Origin: Jiangella alkaliphila
Lineage (GTDB): Bacteria > Actinomycetota > Actinomycetes > Jiangellales > Jiangellaceae
Reading direction: 5' to 3'
DNA: 64,000 nt
Assembly: GCF_900105925.1 (NCBI RefSeq)
Contig: NZ_LT629791.1
Location: forward strand, 5,116,001-5,180,000
In this document: piece after piece, positions 34,091 to 42,648 of the stretch
How positions within the stretch are numbered: position 1 is the stretch's first letter
How the letters are laid out: every line of letters starts with the position of its first letter
Notes under the pieces: generated by a model
Told to the model about the DNA's origin: nothing
Database searches by the model: none
The model's input: only the letters and a program-made list of their open reading frames with translations
Translations under genes and position numbers: made by a program

Positions 34091-34479
34091 ATGTTCCTCC
34101 TCTGGTGGTGCCACGTCCGCGGTGCGCGACAGCGATGGGGACGGCCACGCCTTCGGGCGGCGGGCCGGGCGCCGTTGTCGCGGCGCGTTGTTGCTCTCCC
34201 CCAATGACGCTGCTCGGCCTGCAGATCCGGCGAGCCTGGCGCCTACTGTCGCGGTGCGAACGTGCCGACCAGTGGCCGGTTCCCTCGTCGCTGACCGCGG
34301 CGGAGAGACCCGTTCGACGGGTCCCACTGCGGCACAGCTCTCTACAGAGTACCGCTCATCGAGCCGCAATACGTGCAAGACGGTGCACGGCGTTGCGACT
34401 TCTCCATAATGGTCAAGCCGCGGCGGCACCCGTCGTATTCCCGGACCGGCTAAAGTGGACACTGGCGAGGAGCTGCCCG

Positions 34480-35193
34480 ATGGAAGCCACTTCGACGACC
34501 GCGATCGTCGCCTACCAGGGTGTCTCCGCCGACGAGGCGGAGATCTTCCGCTACGTGCTGTCCCAGCTCCCCGGCTTCCGCACTGTGACCATCGGCACCG
34601 CGCTCGGCCAGGTCGCGGGCCCGGGCGGCGTCCAGCTCATCGACGCCACCTTCGACCAGGTCAACGCGCCCCAGGTGGTCGCCGTACCCGGCGGCGTCGG
34701 GACCGACCGGCATCCCGAGATCGCCGCCTGGCTGCGCCGGGTGTCGCCGCGCTGGCTGCTCGCGAGCTCGACCGGGTCGACGCTGCTGGCGGCGGCCGGC
34801 CTGCTCGACGACGCCACCGCGGTGACCCACTGGCTGGCCGGCCCTCTCCTCGAACACTACGGAGCCCACCCGTCCGCCGAGCCGCTGGTCGTCGACGGCC
34901 GGATCATCACCTGCTCCGGCGGCCCGACCGCCTTCCGCGCCGCCCTGGTCGTCGCGGGCCACTACGGCGGGGCCGAGCTGATCGCCGGCATCACCGCCGG
35001 CGCCGCGACCGCACGCCAGGAGCGGGTCCGGCCCGAGCACCGCAGCCTCTGGGCCCGCATCGGCGGCGCGGTCCGCGGGCAGCACTCGGCGCCACCGGAG
35101 CCCACGCCGCTGGACCGGGCGCTCGACGACCTCGACCCGCTCGACCTCGGGGTGATCACCCCCTTCGGCGACCGGCGCACCGACGAGCGCTGA
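34480..35193 (+). CDS. DJ-1/PfpI-like (GATase1-like) protein lacking the cysteine
   Basis: The 237-residue protein has the DJ-1/PfpI fold: VVAVPGGVGTDRHPEIAAWL, the nucleophile elbow, LLAAAGLLDDATAVTHW, and SGGPTAFRAALVV. Close relatives have a cysteine at the elbow (ASVCTG); here it is ASSTGS (residues 95-100), with no cysteine, so thiol chemistry is excluded. A C-terminal tail of about 50 residues follows. It resembles the sensor half of GATase-AraC regulators but has no DNA-binding domain. ATG 34480 is preceded by GCGAGGAG. It may bind a ligand instead of catalysing. Confidence 0.84.
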   Translation: MEATSTTAIVAYQGVSADEAEIFRYVLSQLPGFRTVTIGTALGQVAGPGGVQLIDATFDQVNAPQVVAVPGGVGTDRHPEIAAWLRRVSPRWLLASSTGSTLLAAAGLLDDATAVTHWLAGPLLEHYGAHPSAEPLVVDGRIITCSGGPTAFRAALVVAGHYGGAELIAGITAGAATARQERVRPEHRSLWARIGGAVRGQHSAPPEPTPLDRALDDLDPLDLGVITPFGDRRTDER

Positions 35194-35199
35194 GCGGCG

Positions 35200-38100
35200 T
35201 CACGGCCGCGACGCGAACCGCCACTGGCCGTGGCCGACCGTGAAGACGGCATAGCCGGGCTCGGTGCGGACCAGCCCGGCGCCGGCCGCGGGCGTGACGT
35301 GCACGGCGTCGGGCCCGGAGGCCGGCACGTGCACCTCCGCCTCGGCGCCCACCGGCACCTCGACGTCGAGATGGAACGCCCGGCCGGCGTCGGCCCACGA
35401 GACGCCGACGCGCCCGCGCACCGTCCGCAGCTCCGACCGCACCCACCGCACGCCCGCCCTTCCGTCCGGGCGGACGACGAAGCGCTGGTAGCCGTTGTCG
35501 CCCGGACGCAGCCCGGCGACGTTCTCGTAGAACCACTGCGAGACGGTGCCGAGGAAGTAGTGGTCGCGGGAGCGCGAGTTCAGCTCCCACATCTCCCACA
35601 TCGTGTCCGCGCCGTTGGCCAGCCAGTAGCCCCAGCTGGGATACGTCGTCTGTGTCGCGATGGCGTGGGCGACGTCCGCGTGCCCGTACCGGCTGGGCAC
35701 CGGCAGCAGCACGCTGGTGCCGAGGCAGCCGGTGTTCAGGTGGTTGCCGCGCCGCTCGATGTCGGCGACCAGGCTGGCGACGACGGACGCCTCCACCTCG
35801 GCCGGGACCAGGCCGAAGGCCAGCGGGATCGCGTTGGACGTCTGCCGGTAGCCGGGGTCGCGGGCGGTGCGGTAGTGCCCGGCGGCGGTGTCCAGGAACG
35901 TCGCGTTGAGCGCGTCGCGGGACTCGGCCGCGACCGCCCGGTACCGCGCGGCGTCGCCGTCGTGGCCGAGCAGGTCGGCCAAGTCGGCGGTGGCGAGCAG
36001 CCCTCGGTGCAGGTACGACGTCGCGGTGAGCCGCGGGTCCTCCGGCGGCGTGCCCTGGTAGCCCGGCGCGACCCAGTCGCCCAGCGCGGTCGGCGCGAGG
36101 CCGCCGACCCGCCGGCCGATCTCCCAGTCGACGTAGTCGGTGACGGCCGCGAAGTGGGTCTCGACCAGCCGGAGGTCGCCGTACCACCGGTACAGCTCGC
36201 GGACCAGGAACGGGTACACCGTCGTCCACTCCGGCGACGGCGCGAGGTCGGTGTAGCCCCAGCCGCCGCTCGGCACGATCACCGGCACCTGGCCGCTGGC
36301 CGCGCGGCTGTCGGACAGGTCGCCGGCCCACTTGGTGAAGGACCGGGCCATGTCGAAGGCGAAGGCCATGGTCGGCGCGCCCACGTGGGCGTCGCCGGTC
36401 CAGCCGTTCTTCTCGAACATCGGCGTGTCGGTGGGGATGCCGTGAAGGTTGTTCAGGACGGTCCGCCGCATGGCCGCGTCGATCTGCTCGTACATCGGCT
36501 CCGAGCAGCTGAACGTGCCGGTGGTGGCGACGTCGTTGTGCAGCACCCGGCAGCGGAAGTCGTCCGCCTTGGGCACCGACGGCAGGCCCTCGACCTGCAC
36601 GTAGCGGAAGCCCTTGTAGGTGAAGCGCGGCTCCCAGGTCTCGCGCCCGCCGCCGGCCGCGACGTACTCGTCGCGCTGGAACCGCCCGCCGGGGACGTGC
36701 CCGGTGACGGCGTTCACGCTGCCGTCGTCGTTCAGCTTCTCGCCGTGCACGACGCTGACCCAGGTGCCCGCGGGGACGTCGACGGAGAGCCGGACCCAGC
36801 CGGCGGTGGTGCGGCCGAAGTCGACGACGTGGCGGCCGGCGCCGATGTCGGTCACGCCCACCGGGCGGACGGTCTCGGTGATCCGGATCGGCTCGTGCTG
36901 CTGGGCGGCCAGCCGTCCCGACGGCGCGTCCAGCGCGGTGGCGGCGGCCCAGCCGGAGTCGTCGAACCCGGGCTCGGCCCAGCCCGCGACGGCCCGCCGG
37001 GCGTCGTAGGTCTCCCCCGTGTACTGCGAGTTCACCAGCGTCGGGCCGTCGGCGATGCGCCACGACCCGTCCGAGGCCAGCACCGTCCGGGACCCGTCGG
37101 TGTGCTCGACCTCGAGCTGCAGCAGCAGCCGCGGCTCGCCGTGCCACGGCGGCACGTGCCAGTTCCAGACGTTCGGCGTGGTCATGCCGTAGAAGCCGCG
37201 GCCCAGCTCGACCCCGACGGCGTTGGCGCCCTCGGCCAGCAGGCCGGTGACGTCGTGCGTCACGTAGAGCACGGTGTCGTCGTAGTCGGTGAAGCCGGGG
37301 TCGAGGACGGCGTCGCCGACGCGCTGCCCGTTGACGCGCACCTCGTGGTAGGCCAGCCCGCACACGTACAGCCGCGCCCGCGCGACCGGCGCGTCGAGCG
37401 CGAACTCGCGGCGCAGCAGCGGCGCCGGGCGCTCCGGGCGGGCGAGCGTGACGCCGCTGCCCCACGGCCCGCTGCCGTACGGCGCCAGGACGGTGACGGC
37501 CGGCCAGCCGGAGTCGTCGTAGCCGGGCTCGGTCCAGCCGGGCCGTTCGGTGTCGGCGCTGCGCCAGCCCGCGCCCGTCACCAGCTCGGCGACGCCGCCG
37601 CCGGCCAGCTCGACCCGGAGCCGGCCCAGCAGGCCCGCCGGATTCAGCGTCGCGCCCGGCCGGTTCGTCGCGACGGCGGCCAGCACGACGCGCCCGCCGG
37701 ACGCCCGCACCTGCGCGGTGACGTCCGCGAGGTGCGCGGTCCGCCAGCCGTCGACGGTCACCGGCTCGTGCAGGACCTGCTCGCCGCTCACGAACAGGGT
37801 GAAGTCGTCGTCGGCCGTCATGACCAGCTGCGCGCGCTCGACCTCGCCCGCGGGCAGCTCCAGCGCCGCGCGGAACCAGCGCGGCCCCTCCGGCGCGTCG
37901 GACGTCGTGGCGCCCGGGAACCAGATCCAGGACGTCCCGCCGAAGCCGGGCGGATCGTCGTCGACGGGGGCGTGGCCGATCCAGCTCGCCGTCCACGGCT
38001 GCGACAACATCGCGGTCTCCCACCACGACGGCTCGCTCCACTCGGACGGGCGTCCGGACGCGTCCCAGACCCGGACCCGCCAGTGGTAGCGGGTCTTCGG

Positions 38101-38472
38101 CAGCAGCGCCGGCCCGGTGTAGACGACGCCGACGGTCTGCGCCGACTCCACCCGGCCGCTGTCCCAGACGTCAGCGCCCTGGTCCAGCAGGTTCGGCGTC
38201 GACGCGACGCGCACCTGGTAGGCGCTCTGCCGCGCGCCGTGCCCCGTCGCCGTCAGCACCCACGACAGCCGGGGCGCCGTGACGTCGGTGCCCAGCAGCT
38301 GCTCGGCGTACTCGACGGTGGTCCGCTCGACCCGCAGCGGTCCGCCGCCGGGCAGCGGCTCCGCTCCGGCCGGTCCCGCGCCGTGGGCGGCGCCGAACGC
38401 CGTCGCGCCGGCGCCGGCCGCCGCGCCCTTGATCAACGTGCGCCGGCTGAGCGGATGCCTCTGGTCGGACAT
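35200..38472 (-). CDS. Tat-exported alpha-L-rhamnosidase (GH78)
   Basis: The 1090-residue secreted enzyme cleaves terminal alpha-L-rhamnose from plant glycosides or polysaccharides. The N-terminus is a twin-arginine signal (LSRRTLIKGAAAGAGATAFG). Next come an N-terminal fibronectin-like domain (LSWVLTATGHGARQSAYQVR), carbohydrate-binding jelly rolls, and the (alpha/alpha)6 barrel with the GH78 landmarks IPTDTPMFEKNGWTGDAHVG (including the general acid region), VPSGGWGYTDLAPSPEWTTV and TYPSWGYWLANGADTMWE. A C-terminal beta domain closes it. ATG 38472 follows TGGAGG. A LacI-type operator lies 12 bp upstream, suggesting sugar induction. Confidence 0.95.
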   Translation of the reverse strand: MSDQRHPLSRRTLIKGAAAGAGATAFGAAHGAGPAGAEPLPGGGPLRVERTTVEYAEQLLGTDVTAPRLSWVLTATGHGARQSAYQVRVASTPNLLDQGADVWDSGRVESAQTVGVVYTGPALLPKTRYHWRVRVWDASGRPSEWSEPSWWETAMLSQPWTASWIGHAPVDDDPPGFGGTSWIWFPGATTSDAPEGPRWFRAALELPAGEVERAQLVMTADDDFTLFVSGEQVLHEPVTVDGWRTAHLADVTAQVRASGGRVVLAAVATNRPGATLNPAGLLGRLRVELAGGGVAELVTGAGWRSADTERPGWTEPGYDDSGWPAVTVLAPYGSGPWGSGVTLARPERPAPLLRREFALDAPVARARLYVCGLAYHEVRVNGQRVGDAVLDPGFTDYDDTVLYVTHDVTGLLAEGANAVGVELGRGFYGMTTPNVWNWHVPPWHGEPRLLLQLEVEHTDGSRTVLASDGSWRIADGPTLVNSQYTGETYDARRAVAGWAEPGFDDSGWAAATALDAPSGRLAAQQHEPIRITETVRPVGVTDIGAGRHVVDFGRTTAGWVRLSVDVPAGTWVSVVHGEKLNDDGSVNAVTGHVPGGRFQRDEYVAAGGGRETWEPRFTYKGFRYVQVEGLPSVPKADDFRCRVLHNDVATTGTFSCSEPMYEQIDAAMRRTVLNNLHGIPTDTPMFEKNGWTGDAHVGAPTMAFAFDMARSFTKWAGDLSDSRAASGQVPVIVPSGGWGYTDLAPSPEWTTVYPFLVRELYRWYGDLRLVETHFAAVTDYVDWEIGRRVGGLAPTALGDWVAPGYQGTPPEDPRLTATSYLHRGLLATADLADLLGHDGDAARYRAVAAESRDALNATFLDTAAGHYRTARDPGYRQTSNAIPLAFGLVPAEVEASVVASLVADIERRGNHLNTGCLGTSVLLPVPSRYGHADVAHAIATQTTYPSWGYWLANGADTMWEMWELNSRSRDHYFLGTVSQWFYENVAGLRPGDNGYQRFVVRPDGRAGVRWVRSELRTVRGRVGVSWADAGRAFHLDVEVPVGAEAEVHVPASGPDAVHVTPAAGAGLVRTEPGYAVFTVGHGQWRFASRP

Positions 38473-38483
38473 GGCGCCTCCAG

Positions 38484-38497
38484 GTGAATCGTTTCAC
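38484..38497. promoter_or_regulatory. LacI/GalR-family operator upstream of the rhamnosidase
   Basis: GTGAATCGTTTCAC is a 14-bp palindrome with the central CG and TGAA/TTCA arms typical of LacI/GalR repressors. It lies between the promoter region and the start codon (38472) of the GH78 gene. No LacI-family gene is in this window, so the repressor acts from elsewhere. Confidence 0.7.
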
Positions 38498-38578
38498 GCG
38501 GCCCCGGTGGCCTGGACTTTAGGCGGGGCCCGGCGAAAGGTCAACCCTTAGTTGCGATTGTTCGGGCGGCGTCCGTGG

Positions 38579-39745
38579 TCAGGCGTGCGGGCCTGCCGTG
38601 ACCGTCCCGATGGTCAGCTCCGGCCGGCCCTCCAGCACCGTGGCGACACGCTCGACCTGCTCGTCCAGGGCGGCGCGCCGGGCCGCGTCGAGCGGCACGA
38701 GCGGCTCGACCGTGACGGCCAGCCTGGCGCCGGAGCGCCGCTGGTGCCAGACGCCGGCGACCGCGCCGTCGACCAGCAGCACCGGGTAGTTGCCCGCCTG
38801 TCCGCTCGGGCTGAGGGCGCGCTGCGCGGCCCGGCCCTGGTAGAGGCGGTCCCGCGGCTGGGCGGCCACGACGTAGGCGTCGAAGTACGGCAGCAGCCGC
38901 ACGCCGCTCGGCGTGCCCTCCGGGAACACGGTGTCGCCGGCGTTGACCCACGCGGGCGCGCCGCCCTCGACGTCGACCCGGTCGAGGCGGCCACGAGCCT
39001 CGAGCGCGCCGAACAGGTCGGTGGCCCAGCCGCGCGGCGCGCTCAGCCACTGGGCGAAGTGCTGCGGGGTGGCGGGTCCGTAGGCGTGCAGGTAGCGCTC
39101 CAGCAGCCACGCCTGGGCCGCCGGTCCGTCGACGGGCTCGAAGCGCGTCAGGAAGCGGTGCGGGTTGGTGTAGGTGACCTTGCGGCCCCGGTTCGGGCCG
39201 AAGCACAGGACGCCGCGGTGCGATGCCAGTGTCACCGCCTGCCGCCAGCGCGGCCACATGACCTGGAACGCGGGCATGACGAGGTCGCCGGACCACGTCC
39301 CGGTCGCCTCGACGACCGCCTCGCTCAGCTCGTCGATGGTCAGCTCCGCGTCGGCCAGCACCGTCCCGATCGCCTCGACGACCTGTTCCGTCTGTTCGTC
39401 GGTCAGCCGGACGTGCTCCGGGAACGGGGTGGCCTGCTGCGGGATGGTCGACAGCGCGCCGATCCACAGCGGCAGGTCGGCCGTCGGCAGCAGGTGGACC
39501 GTGCCGCGCGGGCCGTGCGTCTTGACCAGGCTGCGCTCGTCCCACAGCGCGGCCCTGACGTCCTTGCGGGTCAGGGCCGTGGCCCGGAGGCCGACCGAGA
39601 GCTCCGCCGCCGACAGGACCTGGGCGTGCGCACCGCACACGGCCCGGACCAGCTCGGCGGGGGTCGCGGTGGCGGACGGCTCCGCGAGAGCGCTGCGCTC
39701 CAGGCGCCGGGCGGACACGTCACTCCATGCGGGGGTGGCTGTCAT
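38579..39745 (-). CDS. Winged-helix DNA-binding protein, AlkZ/YcaQ-like (HTH_42)
   Basis: The 388-residue protein belongs to the HTH_42 family, which includes the DNA glycosylases AlkZ (protecting Streptomyces against azinomycin B) and E. coli YcaQ, which unhook DNA crosslinks. Visible landmarks are AVCGAHAQVLSAAELSVGLR, WDERSLVKTHGPRGTVHLLP, TYTNPHRFLTRFEP and YFDAYVVAAQPRDRLYQG. The catalytic pair (QxQ/QxD) would lie in the AHAQVLSAAELSV region; I cannot confirm it by eye. ATG 39745 is the start. It stands alone upstream of the rhamnosidase, transcribed in the same direction. Confidence 0.83.
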   Translation of the reverse strand: MTATPAWSDVSARRLERSALAEPSATATPAELVRAVCGAHAQVLSAAELSVGLRATALTRKDVRAALWDERSLVKTHGPRGTVHLLPTADLPLWIGALSTIPQQATPFPEHVRLTDEQTEQVVEAIGTVLADAELTIDELSEAVVEATGTWSGDLVMPAFQVMWPRWRQAVTLASHRGVLCFGPNRGRKVTYTNPHRFLTRFEPVDGPAAQAWLLERYLHAYGPATPQHFAQWLSAPRGWATDLFGALEARGRLDRVDVEGGAPAWVNAGDTVFPEGTPSGVRLLPYFDAYVVAAQPRDRLYQGRAAQRALSPSGQAGNYPVLLVDGAVAGVWHQRRSGARLAVTVEPLVPLDAARRAALDEQVERVATVLEGRPELTIGTVTAGPHA

Positions 39746-39792
39746 ACGTCCAGCATCGCGTGCATCTAGGACAGGCTCTGACCTTCTGACGA

Positions 39793-40251
39793 CTACTGCG
39801 GCATCTCGAAGTCGGCGTAGTCGAAGCCCGGCGAGACGATGCAGGTGACCAGAACCGGCTCGGCGCCGAGCGGCTCAGCGGTCTGCCACGTGCGAGCAGG
39901 AACGATCGCCTGCGGTCGCTCACCTCGGTCCACATCCGGCCCGAGCAGGACGACGTCGACCTCTTGGGCTGGGCGCGGGCCAGCTCCGCCCAACCGCAGC
40001 TCGAGCGGCCCGCCAGAGTGCCACAGCCACAGCTCGGCAGAGCGAACCCGGTGCCACCGCGACCGCTCCCCCGGCACCAACAGGTAGTAGATCGCCGTCG
40101 CGGACGGCCGAGGCGACCCGTAGCCGGGCGGCTCGAACTCGACGCCGGAACGCCAGGTTTCTCGGAACCAGCCGCCCTCCGGGTGCGGCGCCAGGTCGAG
40201 GGTCGCGGCCAGCTCCGGCCGCTCCGAAGGCGCAGCGTGTTCGTGGGTCAT
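39793..40251 (-). CDS. DUF985-family cupin
   Basis: The 152-residue single-domain cupin begins LDLAPHPEGGWFRETWRS and has SATAIYYLLVPGERSRWHRV, then the second cupin motif SPGFDYADFE, as in DUF985 proteins. The conserved His/Glu residues suggest binding of a small molecule or metal; no reaction is established. ATG 40251 is used; the frame extends 24 residues upstream through poorly coding sequence. It lies 75 bp downstream of the VanY-like gene's stop, on the same strand, and is probably not part of that cluster. Confidence 0.85.
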   Translation of the reverse strand: MTHEHAAPSERPELAATLDLAPHPEGGWFRETWRSGVEFEPPGYGSPRPSATAIYYLLVPGERSRWHRVRSAELWLWHSGGPLELRLGGAGPRPAQEVDVVLLGPDVDRGERPQAIVPARTWQTAEPLGAEPVLVTCIVSPGFDYADFEMPQ

Positions 40252-40326
40252 CGCCGTCCTCCGCTCGTCCTTCCGGCTCCACGCCGCACACGAGCAGGCC
40301 CTAGGCCCCAGGCGTCGACGCAAAGC

Positions 40327-42648
40327 CTAGGGCCACTCGCCGCTCGTGGGCTCGAGCTCCTCCAGGCCGGTGCCCCAGGCCTCGCCGGACCCGGGCTCCT
40401 CGCCTTCCGCGCCCTGGAACCGCGGCTCCTCGAACTCGGGTTCGCCGAATCCGGCCGCACCCTCGGTCTCGAGCTCCGTCTCCTCATCGGCGGACGCCCA
40501 GTCCTCGTCCTCCCCGAACTCCTCGGCCTCCTGTGGAAGGAAGGGCATCTCCGTCGTGTCCAGCTCGAGCTCGCCGGCCGGCGCGCCGCGGGCGGGCGCC
40601 GGTCGGGCCGAGTCGGGCACGTCGGCGGACGGGTCGGCGAGCATGCGCCAGCCGTACTGGCGCGCGATCTGCCAATGACCGAGGCGGCTCAGTTCGACGC
40701 GGTAGCGGGCCTGGACGGACGGTGGTGCGGCCCTGAGCTCGGCCGCGATCGCCCCGTGCAGGCGAAGGCTGTAGCCCTTCGTGGAGGGTCCGGCGAACAC
40801 CCGCATCGCACCCGCCGGCGCGCCGCCAGCCTGGACTGTCGCCCGATCCGCTCTGATGTGGCGCCGGGCCCAGTCGGCGAGAGCGCTCGCGTCCTGGTAG
40901 AGGCCGTCGAAGACGTGGACCTCGTGCGGGTCGTGCCGCCGGAGGATCTGCATCAGCGGCGCACCGCCGCCGGAGTGGGCGGTGAGGATGAGCCGGCCCA
41001 CCTTCGGCGGCGTGCCGCCCACCCGGGCGGCGAACCGGTCCAGGGCCGCCCGCACGAGTGCGGGCAGCCCGTCCTCGGTGACCAGCGCCGGGAACGTGTA
41101 CCGGTAGATCCGGCCGGACTTGACCCCGGTGAAGTGGCCGCGCGGCAGGACCGTCAGCGTCGGCCGCGTCCGCCCGGTGCCGCTGGCGCCGTCGACGGCG
41201 GCGAGGTCGAGCCCGGACCAGACCTCCATGTGCTGGGGAAGGGTCATCTTCGCCCACGAGTAGCCGTGCAGGTGTACGGCGACGTCGATCTCGGCCGGGA
41301 CCGCCGGCATGTCGTTCCAGCGCAGGACCAGGTCCGGCGCCTGGCCGCGATGGGCGGCCAGCAGCGGGAGCCGGTCGACCTCCAGCCGGCCGGCCGGGAT
41401 GGCGGACGACGCAGGCGCCTCCGACGACCCCTGCACGGCCTCCTGCTGGCTGCCGCCCGCGGGCTGGAACGTCCAGTGCCAGGCCTCACTGGCCAGCGGC
41501 TTGAACCGGTAGATGTGGGCGTTGTCCTTCAGCCACTTGTAGAGCCACGACCGCTCGGACAGCCGGCCCAGCCGGCCGGTCGCCGCGCCGATCCCGAGAT
41601 CGAGAGCCAGCCCGTCCTGGTGGTTGCTGTACCCGGGCGCGGCTACATACTGGCCCATGTACTGCGCCAGGTAGGCGGCGGCCGCGTCACTGTGCTCGCC
41701 GCCGTACTTCGCGCTGCGCCGGGCCTCGCGGGTCTTCGCGTAGTAGTGCGGGAAGCCGCCCCTGCCCTTGGTCGTCTGGCCCTGCCAGATGGCGAACTGC
41801 CGGTCGGCGGACCGGTAGCCGCTGAGCACGCCGATCCGGATCTCGCCGCTGCGTCCTTCGGCCGCGAGCTTGGCACGTGCTGCGGCGAGCAGCTCGCGAG
41901 CCTTGGCGGCGGCGTCCTTGCGCGCCTTGTGTCCGTCCTCGACATCGTCGAGCGCCGACCTCGGCAGCGTGTCGACGAAGTTTCCCCGTGACCGCCGCAC
42001 GTGCAGGTCGTAGACCTTGCGCATGAACGCCATCAGCTCGGGCGTCTTCTGGCCGGGCGGGCCGAACCACTCCAGCCCGTCGGGCGGGATCGACGTCCTC
42101 CCTCCGGCCGACGGTGTCAGCGGTGCTGCTGGCGACGGTGACGGCGTCGGGGCGGGACGCTGGTCACCCGCGAGGGCGGGCCGGACGACCTCGTCCCGGA
42201 TCCGCAGCCACTCGCGGGCGAGGTCGCGCTGGTCGGGGCGGAGCTTCTGTCCGATCAGCTGTGGGTGCCGGAACCAGAAGACCATGTTCGTCAGCTGGTT
42301 GACGTCACGCAGCCCGGCGCCGGCCGCGGTGGCGACCGCGGTCGCCCACCCGCCCCTGGCCATGGCGTCGAAGGCGAGCCGTGGCAGCGTGAACACAGCG
42401 GCCAGCGGATGCTCGCCGGCCGGGGCCTCCTCGAGCAGGCGGTCCTCGGCCGACTCGGCCTCGTCATAGGCGTCGGCTTCGAAACTGGGCTCGAAGGCGT
42501 CGTACGCCTCGAACTCCTCGGCCTCTTCCTCGACCGTCAGCTCCATTCCAGGCACGGGAGCCCGTCCAGCGAGTTCGCGGAGCTCCGCCGGAGCACGGAA
42601 GGGACTGTCGACCTGGAAGGCCCAGTGGTCGACGGACGGCGTGGTCAC
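40327..42648 (-). CDS. VanY-type D,D-carboxypeptidase fused to a hydrolase-like domain, PFL motif protein
   Basis: The 773-residue protein has three parts. Residues 1-75 are acidic with DSPF at 14-17. Residues about 200-395 form an M15B peptidase domain: GYRSADRQFAIW, then YSNHQDGLALDLG (His343, Asp350 as zinc ligands) and SEAWHW (His391). Residues about 420-690 look like an alpha/beta hydrolase: VHLHGYSW, LTAHSGGGAPL (serine elbow) and VFDGLYQDAS. The last 75 residues are acidic and contain EMPFLPQEAEEF (PFL at 702-704). There is no signal peptide. GTG 42648 overlaps the upstream stop (GTGA). Cell-wall cleavage is likely; the delivery route is unknown. Confidence 0.8.
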   Translation of the reverse strand: MTTPSVDHWAFQVDSPFRAPAELRELAGRAPVPGMELTVEEEAEEFEAYDAFEPSFEADAYDEAESAEDRLLEEAPAGEHPLAAVFTLPRLAFDAMARGGWATAVATAAGAGLRDVNQLTNMVFWFRHPQLIGQKLRPDQRDLAREWLRIRDEVVRPALAGDQRPAPTPSPSPAAPLTPSAGGRTSIPPDGLEWFGPPGQKTPELMAFMRKVYDLHVRRSRGNFVDTLPRSALDDVEDGHKARKDAAAKARELLAAARAKLAAEGRSGEIRIGVLSGYRSADRQFAIWQGQTTKGRGGFPHYYAKTREARRSAKYGGEHSDAAAAYLAQYMGQYVAAPGYSNHQDGLALDLGIGAATGRLGRLSERSWLYKWLKDNAHIYRFKPLASEAWHWTFQPAGGSQQEAVQGSSEAPASSAIPAGRLEVDRLPLLAAHRGQAPDLVLRWNDMPAVPAEIDVAVHLHGYSWAKMTLPQHMEVWSGLDLAAVDGASGTGRTRPTLTVLPRGHFTGVKSGRIYRYTFPALVTEDGLPALVRAALDRFAARVGGTPPKVGRLILTAHSGGGAPLMQILRRHDPHEVHVFDGLYQDASALADWARRHIRADRATVQAGGAPAGAMRVFAGPSTKGYSLRLHGAIAAELRAAPPSVQARYRVELSRLGHWQIARQYGWRMLADPSADVPDSARPAPARGAPAGELELDTTEMPFLPQEAEEFGEDEDWASADEETELETEGAAGFGEPEFEEPRFQGAEGEEPGSGEAWGTGLEELEPTSGEWP

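Noticed and set aside
32001..34148. A second 715-codon minus-strand frame
   Set aside because: It is another frame through the SNF2 helicase gene; the helicase motifs are only in the 31943-34090 frame.
35230..38487. A 1085-codon open frame on the plus strand
   Set aside because: It is antisense to the GH78 rhamnosidase, whose motifs are unmistakable. High GC keeps the opposite strand free of stops; the translation is low-complexity Arg/Gly/Val.
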